Below, in pieces: positions 50,806-59,287 of a DNA stretch of 64,000 nt. The DNA is from Myxococcus qinghaiensis. GTDB lineage: Bacteria > Myxococcota > Myxococcia > Myxococcales > Myxococcaceae. The translations under genes and the position numbers were made by a program. The DNA is taken from NCBI RefSeq assembly GCF_024198215.1, contig NZ_JAKCFA010000001.1, positions 124,001 through 188,000 of the forward strand. The letters are read 5' to 3'. Numbering within the stretch: position 1 is the stretch's first letter; every line of letters starts with the position of its first letter. The notes beneath the pieces were generated by a model that did no database searches, was not told the DNA's origin, and was given only the letters and a program-made list of their open reading frames with translations.

Positions 50806-52283
50806 TTCGCGATGCTCGCCGCCGTGCGCACGCCGCCCACGGCGGTGGCCAGCGTGCTCTGACCTGGAAAAACGGAGTCGCCCACCAGCCACAGTCCCTC
50901 CGTGACACGCAGCGGACCCAGCTGTCGGTAGTGGCTCCATCCCGCGCGTCGGGGAACGCCACCCACCGCGCCGCCCTCCCGCTGTGTGAAGCGCTGGAAC
51001 GTGCGCGGCGAGCCCGTCAGCTCATGGGCGACCTCAGTCATCCACTCGGGCGCCAGTCGCTCCAGTCCTTCACGCATCCGCGACTGGATGGCCGCGATGT
51101 ATCGCGCCTGTTCCTCCGGAGACCCTCCGTGCAGCGTCTTCAGCGGGACATGCGTCGACGCCGTCACCGTACGGAGTCCCTCGGGCGCACGGCCCGTGTC
51201 CGTCTCTCCGCTGATGGACATGAAGACATGGTTGCCTTCGATGAAGGGCGCCGCCGGGTCCTGCACCAGCTCCAGGTGGCTCGCTTCGGCCGCACCGACG
51301 CGAGGCGCCGTCACCACGCGATAGAGCATGGCCGCGCCCCAGCCCTCCGCGACACGCTCGGACAAGTCCCTCAGTAGGGGAAAGCGCTCGGGTGACAGTC
51401 CCGCGAGCTTCATCAACCCGCTCGGCAACAGGTTGGCCACGACGTGTCGTGCGCGCAGCTCACCTCTCCGCGTCCGCACCCACCAGCCTCCGTCCCGAGG
51501 CTCGATGGCCTTCACCCTGTTCGCCAGCAGCACCGTCCCTCCGCGCTCCTCCACCGCGTGCGCCAGCGCCTTCGCCAGCACACCGATTCCACCCCTCACA
51601 TGGCCCGTGCCACGCCAGTAGTAGTCCATGGCCGCGAGCGCGAAGGGCGCCTCTGCTTCCATGGCCGAGCACTGAACGGTGATTTGACAGAGTGCATCCA
51701 GATACGTGCGCAGCGGTGTGAAGCCCGACAGCCCCAGGTGCTCCAGCACGGCCCCCAGCGGTCTCCCCATCCATCGCGCGAGCGGCGCGTACCGGTGAAG
51801 CCGCCCCGCGTGTCGGAGCAGCGCCCGGAGATTCAGGGGCGGCAACAGGTCCGGGTCATCGAACAAGGGCCAGAGCGCTCCCGCCACCTGCGCCTGAAGG
51901 TCGAACAGCCGTCGCACCGCCGAGGCCGGCGCCCCTGGCAGCGCGCACAGCGAATCGATGAACCGGGCGCGGTTCCGTGACACGGCCAGCCGCAGCTCCG
52001 GCGTGCGCAACTCCACCACGGGCTCCAACCAGTCCACCGTCACGTCCAGCCGGTGCTCGCGAATCCAGCGGCCGAAGAGCTGGTGGGGCTCGAAGCCGGA
52101 GAACAGCGTGGCACCGGCCTCGAAGGCGTAGCCGTCCCGCTGGAACGTGCTGGCGCAGCCACCGGGGTAGCTCAGCGTCTCGCAGAGCGCCACCCGAGCG
52201 CCCCGCCGCGTCAGCTCCAGGGCCGTGGCCAGCCCACCAAAGCCCGCGCCCACCACCACCACGTCGTAATCGAGGGTCGACAT
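50796..52283 (-). CDS. FAD-dependent oxidoreductase of the phytoene desaturase / carotenoid isomerase group
   Basis: 495 residues. N-terminal dinucleotide-binding motif VVVVGAGFGGLATALELTRR (about 8-27) followed by ETLSYPGGCASTFQRDGYAF, typical of CrtI-like amine-oxidase-fold flavoproteins. Conserved C-terminal FAD contact: GLWLVGDSVFPGQSTLATAV. Middle GGIGVLAKALAHAVEERGG matches the substrate-proximal helix region of carotenoid isomerase-like proteins. The exact substrate is not evident; no other carotenoid gene is near. The 3' end overlaps the convergent eutBC gene by 10 bp. ATG 52283 (MSTLDYD) is well placed for the FAD motif. Confidence 0.88.
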   Translation of the reverse strand: MSTLDYDVVVVGAGFGGLATALELTRRGARVALCETLSYPGGCASTFQRDGYAFEAGATLFSGFEPHQLFGRWIREHRLDVTVDWLEPVVELRTPELRLAVSRNRARFIDSLCALPGAPASAVRRLFDLQAQVAGALWPLFDDPDLLPPLNLRALLRHAGRLHRYAPLARWMGRPLGAVLEHLGLSGFTPLRTYLDALCQITVQCSAMEAEAPFALAAMDYYWRGTGHVRGGIGVLAKALAHAVEERGGTVLLANRVKAIEPRDGGWWVRTRRGELRARHVVANLLPSGLMKLAGLSPERFPLLRDLSERVAEGWGAAMLYRVVTAPRVGAAEASHLELVQDPAAPFIEGNHVFMSISGETDTGRAPEGLRTVTASTHVPLKTLHGGSPEEQARYIAAIQSRMREGLERLAPEWMTEVAHELTGSPRTFQRFTQREGGAVGGVPRRAGWSHYRQLGPLRVTEGLWLVGDSVFPGQSTLATAVGGVRTAASIANQR

Positions 52284-52456
52284 CGTCCAGGTCTGCGTCG
52301 GTGGGACGAGGTCCCGAGAAGCTCGGACCCCTGCACCCGGGCCCGAGCCGCTCCTAATGAAGTCGCGCCCCGCTCGCGAGTCTTTCCCGCCGAACGTGGG
52401 CCGCTCGACACTGTCCACCGCACGCAGCCCGCGCGGTGAACGTCCGCGTGCCTGCG

Positions 52457-53296
52457 TCAGCGATACATGAGCGCCATCGAGTCCATGCGGACCGACTGGC
52501 CCGGGGTGAACTCGGTCATGCACGCATCATCGGCGTAGCCCATGTAGTTGTGGATCGGGTCGAGCCCCGGGTCGGCCGGACACGAGTCCACCGCCACCGC
52601 GCACGTGTATGAGGGCTGGGCCCGAGGCGTGTCGCTCACGCCATCGTCCGTCGCGCAGCCCGTCATGACGTGCATCAGGCCCAGCCAGTGCCCCACCTCG
52701 TGCACCGCCGTCTTCCCCTGGTTGAACGGCGTCGCGGTGCCACCCGGCAACGTGGCATTCAGCAACACCACGCCGTCTTTGAGCGGTGCTCCGGCGACGG
52801 CCCACGGAAACGTCGCCCACGCGATGAGCCCGCCCCCGGGATTGGCCAGGTACAGGTTCAGGGACTCCTTGCCGCCCCGGTGCAGCGCGTTCTTCGCCGA
52901 CACTTCCGCCGCGCTGCCGGGCCCCATCACGTACCACGTCGCGTTCGTCGTCCGCGTCACTGTCACCAGGTCGAACACGAAGGGCGTGGCGCTGTAGGCC
53001 GCGCGCAGCACGTCGAGCTGCGCGTTGATCGCCGCCAGCGGGACATCCCCATTCGCCACCCCAGTACCCCGGCGGATGACGTGCACATAGGTCGGTACTC
53101 GCACCGAGCCCGGCGGCCGAACCACGCTCGCGCTCCGAGTCGCCTCCTGGGCCACGCGGGTCAGCGTCTGCTCCGTGGGGGCCTCCGTCCCGCATTGCGA
53201 AGCGGTGACGTCGGGCTCCACCGGTTCCAGCCCTCCACCACAACCCCAGGCCAGCAGGATCACCAAGACGAATGCCCTCGCGTTGCTTCGCTCCAT
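52457..53296 (-). CDS. M43 (pappalysin-type) zinc metalloprotease lipoprotein
   Basis: 279 residues. GGAGG precedes ATG 53296; the protein begins with a signal peptide (ARAFVLVILLAWGC; likely lipidated Cys19). Metzincin zinc motif HEVGHWLGLMH (199-209) with Glu200 as base, and Met-turn in NYMGYADDACMTEFTP. Conserved GTATPFNQGKTAVHEVGH context is typical of M43. It probably sits at the cell surface or is released. It lies between two same-strand genes with 173-bp and 207-bp gaps, so is likely a single-gene unit. Confidence 0.92.
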   Translation of the reverse strand: MERSNARAFVLVILLAWGCGGGLEPVEPDVTASQCGTEAPTEQTLTRVAQEATRSASVVRPPGSVRVPTYVHVIRRGTGVANGDVPLAAINAQLDVLRAAYSATPFVFDLVTVTRTTNATWYVMGPGSAAEVSAKNALHRGGKESLNLYLANPGGGLIAWATFPWAVAGAPLKDGVVLLNATLPGGTATPFNQGKTAVHEVGHWLGLMHVMTGCATDDGVSDTPRAQPSYTCAVAVDSCPADPGLDPIHNYMGYADDACMTEFTPGQSVRMDSMALMYR

Positions 53297-53503
53297 GACC
53301 TGCCTCCAGTTTCGTGGGCGTGGCGGATGCGTCATTGCAGCGCCTCGAACTCAGGCACAATCCGACATCATTGTAAAACGAGCCAGGTCGCGTCAGGGGC
53401 GGCGGAGCCTCCAGGGAGGAAGAGCTTCAATCGTCCGAGAGCGGGCAAGCCACGGGCGAGGGCGGCGTAGACTGGGAGAGAACGTTCACCGAAAGGGCTT
53501 CCC

Positions 53504-54622
53504 GTGCGCCGCCCCCTTGTCCTCCTCTGCTTCGTGCTCGTGGCCGGCTGCGCTTCAACGGGGAAACCCGTGCCCACCCCGGCGCCGGAGGTGGAGTCGA
53601 CGGCGCCGTCGAAGCCACCCTTCCTCAACCCCGCGGAGATCATGAAGCGGCTGGAGTCCTCCCAGGTCTCCTACAACATCGAAGGGAAGGACTCGCCTCC
53701 CGGAGGCTGGGCGGACCAGCTCTGGCCGCAGCGGGTGGCATCGCGTGAGGCCCCGCGCGTGGTGAAGGAGAACGGCGAGCTCGTCATCCTCGACTGGCCG
53801 GAGAACCCGAAGGCGCGGGCCCTGCTCGACGCGGCGGAGCCTCACTTCCAGGCGAAGCGCTATGAGGAGGCGGCGAAGTTGTACGAGCAGGCCACGAAGG
53901 TGTGCCCGGACTGCTATCTCGCGTGGAACTTCCGGGGCGACGCGGCGTACTTCGCGGGCGATGGGGCCACGGCGCTGGAGCACTACAAAATCGCGACGCG
54001 CATCAACCCGAATGACCACCGCTCCTGGTTCTTCCTGGGCAACGCGTACGCGCGGCTGGGTCGCTTCGATGAGGCGCTGGAGTCCTGGGCGTGGTGCCTG
54101 GTCCTGAACCCGCGCTATCCCATCATCCGTCAGTTCTTCCGCACCAACTCCGGCCTGGGGCTCGTCGTCCGAGAGGACGCCATCGTCCCGCGTGGCTACG
54201 CCGAGCGCGCCGGCCAGGGCGTCTCCGTCCAGTTCGACCCGGACCATGACCCCTCCTGGCTCGCCTTCGCCAACTGCAAGGCGCTGTGGCTGGGCGAGCC
54301 GTCGCACCGCGAGGAGATGACGGGCACCACGAAGGAGCACTACACGACGGTGGAGGAGATGGAGTGCCTGGGCTCGGCGCTTCTCGTCCACGCGAGCCAG
54401 AAGCAGAAAGGCGCGACGGAGCGCTCGGACCCGACGCTGGACCGCCTGGCCGCCATCACCGATGACGGCATGTTGATGCAGGCGGTGCTCTTCGAGGTGG
54501 GGGCTCGCATCCACCCCCAGGTCGTCCTCACGCTGGAGGACCCCGTTCGTCAGCGGCTCAAGGCGTATGTGCTCAAGCACGTCCTGGTGCCGGCGTCCGC
54601 CGTCGGCGGCTACGACTTGTGA
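53504..54622 (+). CDS. TPR lipoprotein
   Basis: 372 residues, GTG start. Lipoprotein signal LVLLCFVLVAGC (Cys16). TPR-like helices at about 100-215: AEPHFQAKRYEEAAKLYEQA, GDAAYFAGDGATALEHYKIA, GNAYARLGRFDEALESWAWC. The C-terminal half (about 230-372) has no domain I recognise, with LAFANCKALWLGEPSHREEM and an all-helical tail. TPR lipoproteins often scaffold envelope complexes; the partner is unknown. Divergent from the M43 gene across a 207-bp gap. Confidence 0.85.
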   Translation: MRRPLVLLCFVLVAGCASTGKPVPTPAPEVESTAPSKPPFLNPAEIMKRLESSQVSYNIEGKDSPPGGWADQLWPQRVASREAPRVVKENGELVILDWPENPKARALLDAAEPHFQAKRYEEAAKLYEQATKVCPDCYLAWNFRGDAAYFAGDGATALEHYKIATRINPNDHRSWFFLGNAYARLGRFDEALESWAWCLVLNPRYPIIRQFFRTNSGLGLVVREDAIVPRGYAERAGQGVSVQFDPDHDPSWLAFANCKALWLGEPSHREEMTGTTKEHYTTVEEMECLGSALLVHASQKQKGATERSDPTLDRLAAITDDGMLMQAVLFEVGARIHPQVVLTLEDPVRQRLKAYVLKHVLVPASAVGGYDL

Positions 54623-54643
54623 CGGACGCTCGGCGGGCCCAGG

Positions 54644-55393
54644 TCAGCGAGGCAGCTTGAAGCGGAGGGTGAACACGTAGGAGACGCTCTGCGGACGGCC
54701 CTGGAACGTCACGGGGCTGTAGCGACGGTGGTGCAGGGCATCCAGCACCTCCTCGTCCATGTGCGCCAGGCCCTTGAGGATGCGGCAGTCGCGCACGTCC
54801 CCCTCGCGAGTCACGACGCACTTGGCGATGACCGTCCCCTCCACGCGGGCCATGCGGGCCTGCTCGGTGTACTCGAGCGGAGGGCCGCCCATGAGCACCG
54901 GCGGAGTCATGCCCTGGCCGAACGGGAGCACCTCTTCGCCCGTGCCAGTGCCGCCGGGCCCCAGGTCGGGGATGTACGGCACGCCGATGACGGTGCTGTT
55001 CGGATCTCCCCTCGGGTCGCCCCCCGGCACCCCGTCACCCGGAGGCACCACCTCGTCGGTGTCCGACGAATTGGCCACCGGCTCCGGCTCCACCGGCTGC
55101 GGGTCCGACGGAAGCGGGTTGATCTGCGTGGGCATCGTGGTGCGCTTGGGCTTGCGCGGCTTGGGCGGAGTGGCCTGCTTCGGCTGGGCCGGCGCCGCGT
55201 ACCCCTTCGCCACCTGCTGGCGGCCCTGGTACAGGGTCAGGACGGGGTCCTTCTCCGGTTCCTCGGGCAGCTCCGCGGGTCGCGAGGAGATGACGAGGAC
55301 CGCGCCGAACAATCCCGCATGGACGGCCACGGACCACCACAACCCCATGCCCAACCGCCCTGCACGCTGCCGCTCGATGACCGACTTGAACAC
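54644..55393 (-). CDS. TonB-family energy-transducing protein
   Basis: 249 residues from GTG 55393, which has GGGAGGAGG about 9 nt upstream. N-terminal TM anchor (GLWWSVAVHAGLFGAVLVIS; about 15-35), a Pro-rich, charged periplasmic linker (PKQATPPKPRKPKRTTMPTQ), and a C-terminal TonB box (about 180-249) with YTEQARMARVEGTVIAKCVV, ILKGLAHMDEEVLDAL and HRRYSPVTFQGRPQSVSYVF. It would transmit the proton motive force to outer-membrane receptors. ExbB and ExbD are not nearby. A longer in-frame reading to 55495 has no support. Its convergent neighbour is the TPR lipoprotein gene. Confidence 0.9.
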   Translation of the reverse strand: MFKSVIERQRAGRLGMGLWWSVAVHAGLFGAVLVISSRPAELPEEPEKDPVLTLYQGRQQVAKGYAAPAQPKQATPPKPRKPKRTTMPTQINPLPSDPQPVEPEPVANSSDTDEVVPPGDGVPGGDPRGDPNSTVIGVPYIPDLGPGGTGTGEEVLPFGQGMTPPVLMGGPPLEYTEQARMARVEGTVIAKCVVTREGDVRDCRILKGLAHMDEEVLDALHHRRYSPVTFQGRPQSVSYVFTLRFKLPR

Positions 55394-55558
55394 GGAAGGC
55401 CTCCTCCCACCGACAGGCGCTCCCGGAGTCCACCGCACCACGCGGTGGTTCTCCGGCGTGGGCAGTTGGCTTGGAGCGCCCCGTCCACGCACCACTCAAA
55501 CTACGGAGTCGGTGATGTGGAATGGCCGGAGGCAGTCCATCTGTTCGTCATGGTTCTG

Positions 55559-56275
55559 TCATGACGAGGAGACCTCCATCCGGTAGCCCACCCCGCGAAG
55601 GGTGTGGATGGTGAAGCCCGAGGCGCTCGTCCAGCCGAGCTTCTTCTTCAGGTTGGAGACGAAGTTGTCCACCGTGCGCGGGTCCACCACCACGTCGCGG
55701 CCCCACACCGCGTCCAGGATTTCTCCTCGGGGCAGCGCGCGCTCGCGGTGGCGAAGCAGGTAGGCCAGCAGGTCGAACTCCGTGCGCGTCAGCTCCACGC
55801 CCGCGCCATCCGGCTTCGCCACGGTGCGGCGGCCCAGGTCCAGCGTGTAGCCGCCGAACGTCGTCACCTGCGCGGGCGCCGTGCCCGCCCGGCGGACGAG
55901 GGCGCCCACGCGCGCGAGCAGCTCCCGCAGGCGGTAGGGCTTGGTGAGGTAGTCCTGGGCCCCCGCGTCGAAGCCCCGGACGATGTCGTCCTCGAGCGAG
56001 CGCGCGGTGAGCATCATCACCAGGCTCTTCACGCCTTGCGCGCGCAGGCGGCGGCAGAAGCTGTAGCCGTCCTCGCCGGGGAGCATCACGTCGAGGATGA
56101 GCAGGTCGAACTCGCGCTGGCGCAGGAGCGGCTCCGCGTCGCGGGCGCTCGGGGCCTCGGAGACGATGTATCCCTCGTCCAGCAGGTTGTCCCGAAGCCC
56201 GACGCGCAGGTGCGCATCGTCCTCGACGATGAGGATGGAGGGACGGGTGGAGGAGGGTGGGGTGGAGGTGGTCAT
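55559..56275 (-). CDS. OmpR-family response regulator
   Basis: 238 residues. Receiver domain at about 12-130 with acidic pair in ILIVEDDAH, phosphoacceptor Asp62 in LLILDVMLPGEDG, Thr90 and Lys112 in DYLTKPYRL. Winged-helix DNA-binding domain at about 145-232 (LTRTEFDLLAYLLRHRERAL, VDNFVSNLKKKLG, GVGYRMEV). It starts in ATGA overlap with the upstream histidine kinase gene, forming a coupled two-component pair with it. The target genes are not evident from the sequence. Confidence 0.96.
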   Translation of the reverse strand: MTTSTPPSSTRPSILIVEDDAHLRVGLRDNLLDEGYIVSEAPSARDAEPLLRQREFDLLILDVMLPGEDGYSFCRRLRAQGVKSLVMMLTARSLEDDIVRGFDAGAQDYLTKPYRLRELLARVGALVRRAGTAPAQVTTFGGYTLDLGRRTVAKPDGAGVELTRTEFDLLAYLLRHRERALPRGEILDAVWGRDVVVDPRTVDNFVSNLKKKLGWTSASGFTIHTLRGVGYRMEVSSS

Positions 56276-58101
56276 CGACGCGGCTCGTGGAAGGTCAGCG
56301 CGAACGTGGTCCCCTCGGGTGTGGAGGAGGCCACCTGGATGTCGCCATGATGCAGCTTCATGATTTTCCGGCACAGCGCCAGGCCCAGCCCGCTGCCGTG
56401 AACCTCCTGTCCGGGAGGTGTCAAACGATAGAAGTCCTGGAAGACGTTCTCCCATTCGGACTCGGGGATGCCCACGCCGTTGTCGCGGAAGAGCATGGTG
56501 CAGCCGTGGCCCTCGAACATCCGCGCGCTCACGGAGATGCGCACGGGGCTGCGCTGGTTGTAGGCGCACGCGTTGCGGCCCAGGTTGGAGAAGAGCAGCC
56601 GCAACAGGGACGGGTCCGCCTCCAGCTCCGCGTCGTCCATGTCCGTGGTGAGCTCCACCGGCACTGAGGTCGCCGAGGCCAGGTCGTCCCGCAGCGGGTT
56701 GACCAATTCCTCCAGACGCACGCGGGAGGAGCGCAGCGTCCAGCGCCCCTTGTCGATGCGGTTGAACGACAGGATGTTCTCCACCAGGAAGTGGAGCCCG
56801 TCGGCGGCTTGGACGATGCGGGCCGGGTAGTCGCGCACCTCGGGCGTATGGGCCAGCTTGCGCTCCAGCGTCTCGCCGAGCAGGCGGATGGAGGCCAGCG
56901 GCGTGCGCAGCTCGTGGGAGACGGTGGCCACGAAGTCGCTCTTGAGCTCCAGGAAGCGGTACTTGCGCTGCTGCGACACCAGCGCCAGCGCGACGATGGC
57001 CGCCGCGAGCGCGCCACACACGGCGACGAGCAGCGTCTTCAGGCCATAGCGCGCCTCGATATCCACCTCCGCGCGAGCCCACTCGGGAAGCTCCACGAGC
57101 AGCGGAAGCTCCCGGGCCGGTATCGCCGGGCGGTCCCCCACCAGGCGCACCTTGCCGTCCGCGCCGAAGAGCCCGCGCGTGCGCATGTCCTGGGTGATGG
57201 GGACGAGCAGCGCGGGGATGTCCACGGCGATGCCGTACAGCACCTCGCCGCGAGGCTCCACGTACCACTGCTCTCCCAGGAGGGTGGGCTCCACCAGGCC
57301 CTCGGGCATCACGAGCATGCCCGCGCCCGCCTCGCGCGAGCGCTCCAGGAAGTCGCGCGTGGGCTCGCCCAGCGCGGCGCTCAGCCGGAGGATCCGGGAC
57401 TGGAGGAAGTCGAAGTCCGCCTGTGAGAAGCGGGAGCGCGCGCGCAGCAGGTCCCGCTGCAACCCCGCGCCCCGGCTGATGCCGCCGAACTCCTCCGGGA
57501 GTCCCTCGCGCAAGAGGGCGCGGATGAGCGGCGTGGTGGTGGGGCCGCGCTGCAGGTGCTCCACCGCGAGCAGCAGGAAGGGCAGCTCCTGCTCGGCGGG
57601 CAGCGTCTGGCTCGAGTGGTGCCGCAGCAGCTCCTCCACCAGCGCGTTGGCTCGCGACGTCTCTCCCGAGAGCAGGGCGGCCTGGGCCGCGCGCAGCCTC
57701 GCGAGCCGGGGCTCCCAGCCCTCCGTGTGGACGCTGCCCCGGAGGTGGTCGGAGAGCATCTCGTAGAGGGCGCGCGCGGGCATGTCCAGGCCCGGCAGGG
57801 GATGGGTGAGGCGCGGGAGGAACTGGTGGCCGCGGAACTGGAGATAGAAGCCCTCGCCGGGGGCGAGCGGGTTGTCCACGGCGGCGTGGATGGCGGAGAC
57901 CTGCTCCTCGAGGTGGCGGGCCAGGACCTGGCGCAGGGACTCCGTGGCGGCGTGGGCGAGCGCGTCGCGGCGGGAGCGGACCTGGGCGTGCGCGTCCTCG
58001 CGCTCGCGCGTGAAGATGCGTTGGAGGCTCACCAGCCCCCAGCCGAGGGCGAGGAGCCCGCAACCCAGGGCGATGAGCGTCGGGAGGAGCCTGCGCAACA
58101 T
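56272..58101 (-). CDS. sensor histidine kinase with two TM helices
   Basis: 609 residues. TM1 at about 6-25, a large periplasmic sensor region (26-352) of about 325 residues with no known fold seen, TM2 at about 354-375, then HisKA with phosphoacceptor His396 in ATVSHELRTPLASI, and HATPase with FSNLGRNACAYN, RDNGVGIP, and GSGLGLALCRKI. Its periplasmic part is helical with several SLRQVLARHLEEQVSA-like stretches. It phosphorylates the adjacent OmpR-type regulator; the signal is unknown. Confidence 0.95.
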   Translation of the reverse strand: MLRRLLPTLIALGCGLLALGWGLVSLQRIFTREREDAHAQVRSRRDALAHAATESLRQVLARHLEEQVSAIHAAVDNPLAPGEGFYLQFRGHQFLPRLTHPLPGLDMPARALYEMLSDHLRGSVHTEGWEPRLARLRAAQAALLSGETSRANALVEELLRHHSSQTLPAEQELPFLLLAVEHLQRGPTTTPLIRALLREGLPEEFGGISRGAGLQRDLLRARSRFSQADFDFLQSRILRLSAALGEPTRDFLERSREAGAGMLVMPEGLVEPTLLGEQWYVEPRGEVLYGIAVDIPALLVPITQDMRTRGLFGADGKVRLVGDRPAIPARELPLLVELPEWARAEVDIEARYGLKTLLVAVCGALAAAIVALALVSQQRKYRFLELKSDFVATVSHELRTPLASIRLLGETLERKLAHTPEVRDYPARIVQAADGLHFLVENILSFNRIDKGRWTLRSSRVRLEELVNPLRDDLASATSVPVELTTDMDDAELEADPSLLRLLFSNLGRNACAYNQRSPVRISVSARMFEGHGCTMLFRDNGVGIPESEWENVFQDFYRLTPPGQEVHGSGLGLALCRKIMKLHHGDIQVASSTPEGTTFALTFHEPRR

Positions 58102-58324
58102 GCGATTCGCTGAGGGTGACTATCGCACAGGAAGGTGCCCTCGGAGACCTTTTGCATCGCCCCCCAGGGCTGGCGAGTGTCCCGGGCCAGCGGACAGGCG
58201 GCCTCGCGGTCCACGGGGCGACAGCGGAAGGCCGGGGGGACTGGCCGCCGGGGCAAGACGGTGCCGAGCTTCAGCCGTGGGCCCGAGGTGTCCACGCGGG
58301 CCTCAACCGAAGGGAGGTCCGCTG

Positions 58325-59065
58325 ATGCACTTTCCCCTGTCACGGCTGTCCCCCGATGGGCCGTTGGTGCTGTGGGGGGGAGAGCTTCCCTCCGGCGGGC
58401 TCAAGTATCTGACGTTCTCACGCTACCTGGAGACGGTGCCCGAGGGCGCCTGTGGGCTGGTGGAGCTGTCGGGCTCCTCGTCGTCGCTCGCGCTGGATGC
58501 GCTGGGCAAGGAGCGCGGGCTGCCGGTGCTCGCGCTCACGGACACGGCTGGCGCCGCCTACCTGCGAGGGCATGGATTCGGCGGAGAGGTGCGCACCGTG
58601 CGCCAGCTGTCCGAGGCCTGGGAGGTGGCGCTGGGCTACGAGCGTCAGGGCTGGTGCTGGCCTCGTCAGCTCTCCAACGGCGCGCTGGTGGGCTGTGTGG
58701 AGGGCTGGGCCAGCGAACTGCGCGACTTCGTGCGCGAGGCGTTTCCCACGGTGCGGTTGGTGGTGAGCGGCTTCGGCACGGGCGCGACGGTGGTGGGGCT
58801 GCACCGCGCCTTCACGCCGGAGGGCTATGACGTCGTGGGCCTGCAGCCGTCCCTGGGCACGCCGATGCCGGGTTGGCGGCGGTGGATGGAGCAGAACCTG
58901 GGCGAGGCCGACCTCTTCCATCCGCACCGCGAGGATGTGGTGTTGGAGACCGCCGGGCCCAAGCACTCGGATGGGCTGGCCGCGCTCCTCGCGTATTCAC
59001 GCGCGGAGGCCCGGCCCGAGGAAGTCCTGGTCATCGCACACAACGCCCGCCCACCGTTCGGCTGA
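58325..59065 (+). CDS. short PLP-dependent fold-II (tryptophan synthase beta-like) family protein
   Basis: 246 residues; GGGAGG 7 nt before ATG 58325. The segment LPSGGLKYLTFSRYLE places a Lys (K27) where fold-II PLP enzymes have the Schiff-base lysine in PTGSFKxR, and VSGFGTGATVVGLHRAF (about 145-161) matches the Gly-rich phosphate-binding GTGGTxxG loop of cysteine synthases. It is shorter than usual (300-400) and seems to lack the first part of the N-terminal domain. It could be a minimal enzyme or a non-catalytic relative. Divergent from the kinase gene across 223 bp with no gene seen. Confidence 0.65.
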   Translation: MHFPLSRLSPDGPLVLWGGELPSGGLKYLTFSRYLETVPEGACGLVELSGSSSSLALDALGKERGLPVLALTDTAGAAYLRGHGFGGEVRTVRQLSEAWEVALGYERQGWCWPRQLSNGALVGCVEGWASELRDFVREAFPTVRLVVSGFGTGATVVGLHRAFTPEGYDVVGLQPSLGTPMPGWRRWMEQNLGEADLFHPHREDVVLETAGPKHSDGLAALLAYSRAEARPEEVLVIAHNARPPFG

Positions 59066-59116
59066 TGCATGGCTTCGCCGGGAACGCAACTGTGTGGCAA
59101 ATAGCCTGCCTTCTCC

Positions 59117-59145
59117 GAATTGCCAGCCAGGAATCGTGGCAATTC
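59117..59145 (+). terminator. inverted repeat after the PLP-family gene
   Basis: GAATTGCCA (59117-59125) and TGGCAATTC (59137-59145) form a perfect 9-bp stem with an 11-nt loop, followed by TTGGTATTCTTGC. It lies 51 bp past the stop codon. A second hairpin (GGACGCC 59220 / GGCGTCC 59238) is in the M36 leader. Terminator is likely; an operator cannot be excluded. Confidence 0.5.
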
Positions 59146-59287
59146 TTGGTATTCTTGCACGGGGAGCAGGCGAGTTGCGGGGGGCTATTGTGTTGGAAAC
59201 GCAATAATCAATAACCTCTGGACGCCCTTGCCGAGCAGGCGTCCGACGGCGTGGGCTCTCAACACCACCCGAGAGAGGTCGTCGTTC

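Noticed and set aside
55559..58063. Long minus frame spanning both the regulator and kinase genes
   Set aside because: Only its last 238 residues are real (response regulator); the upstream part is the kinase gene read in the wrong frame.
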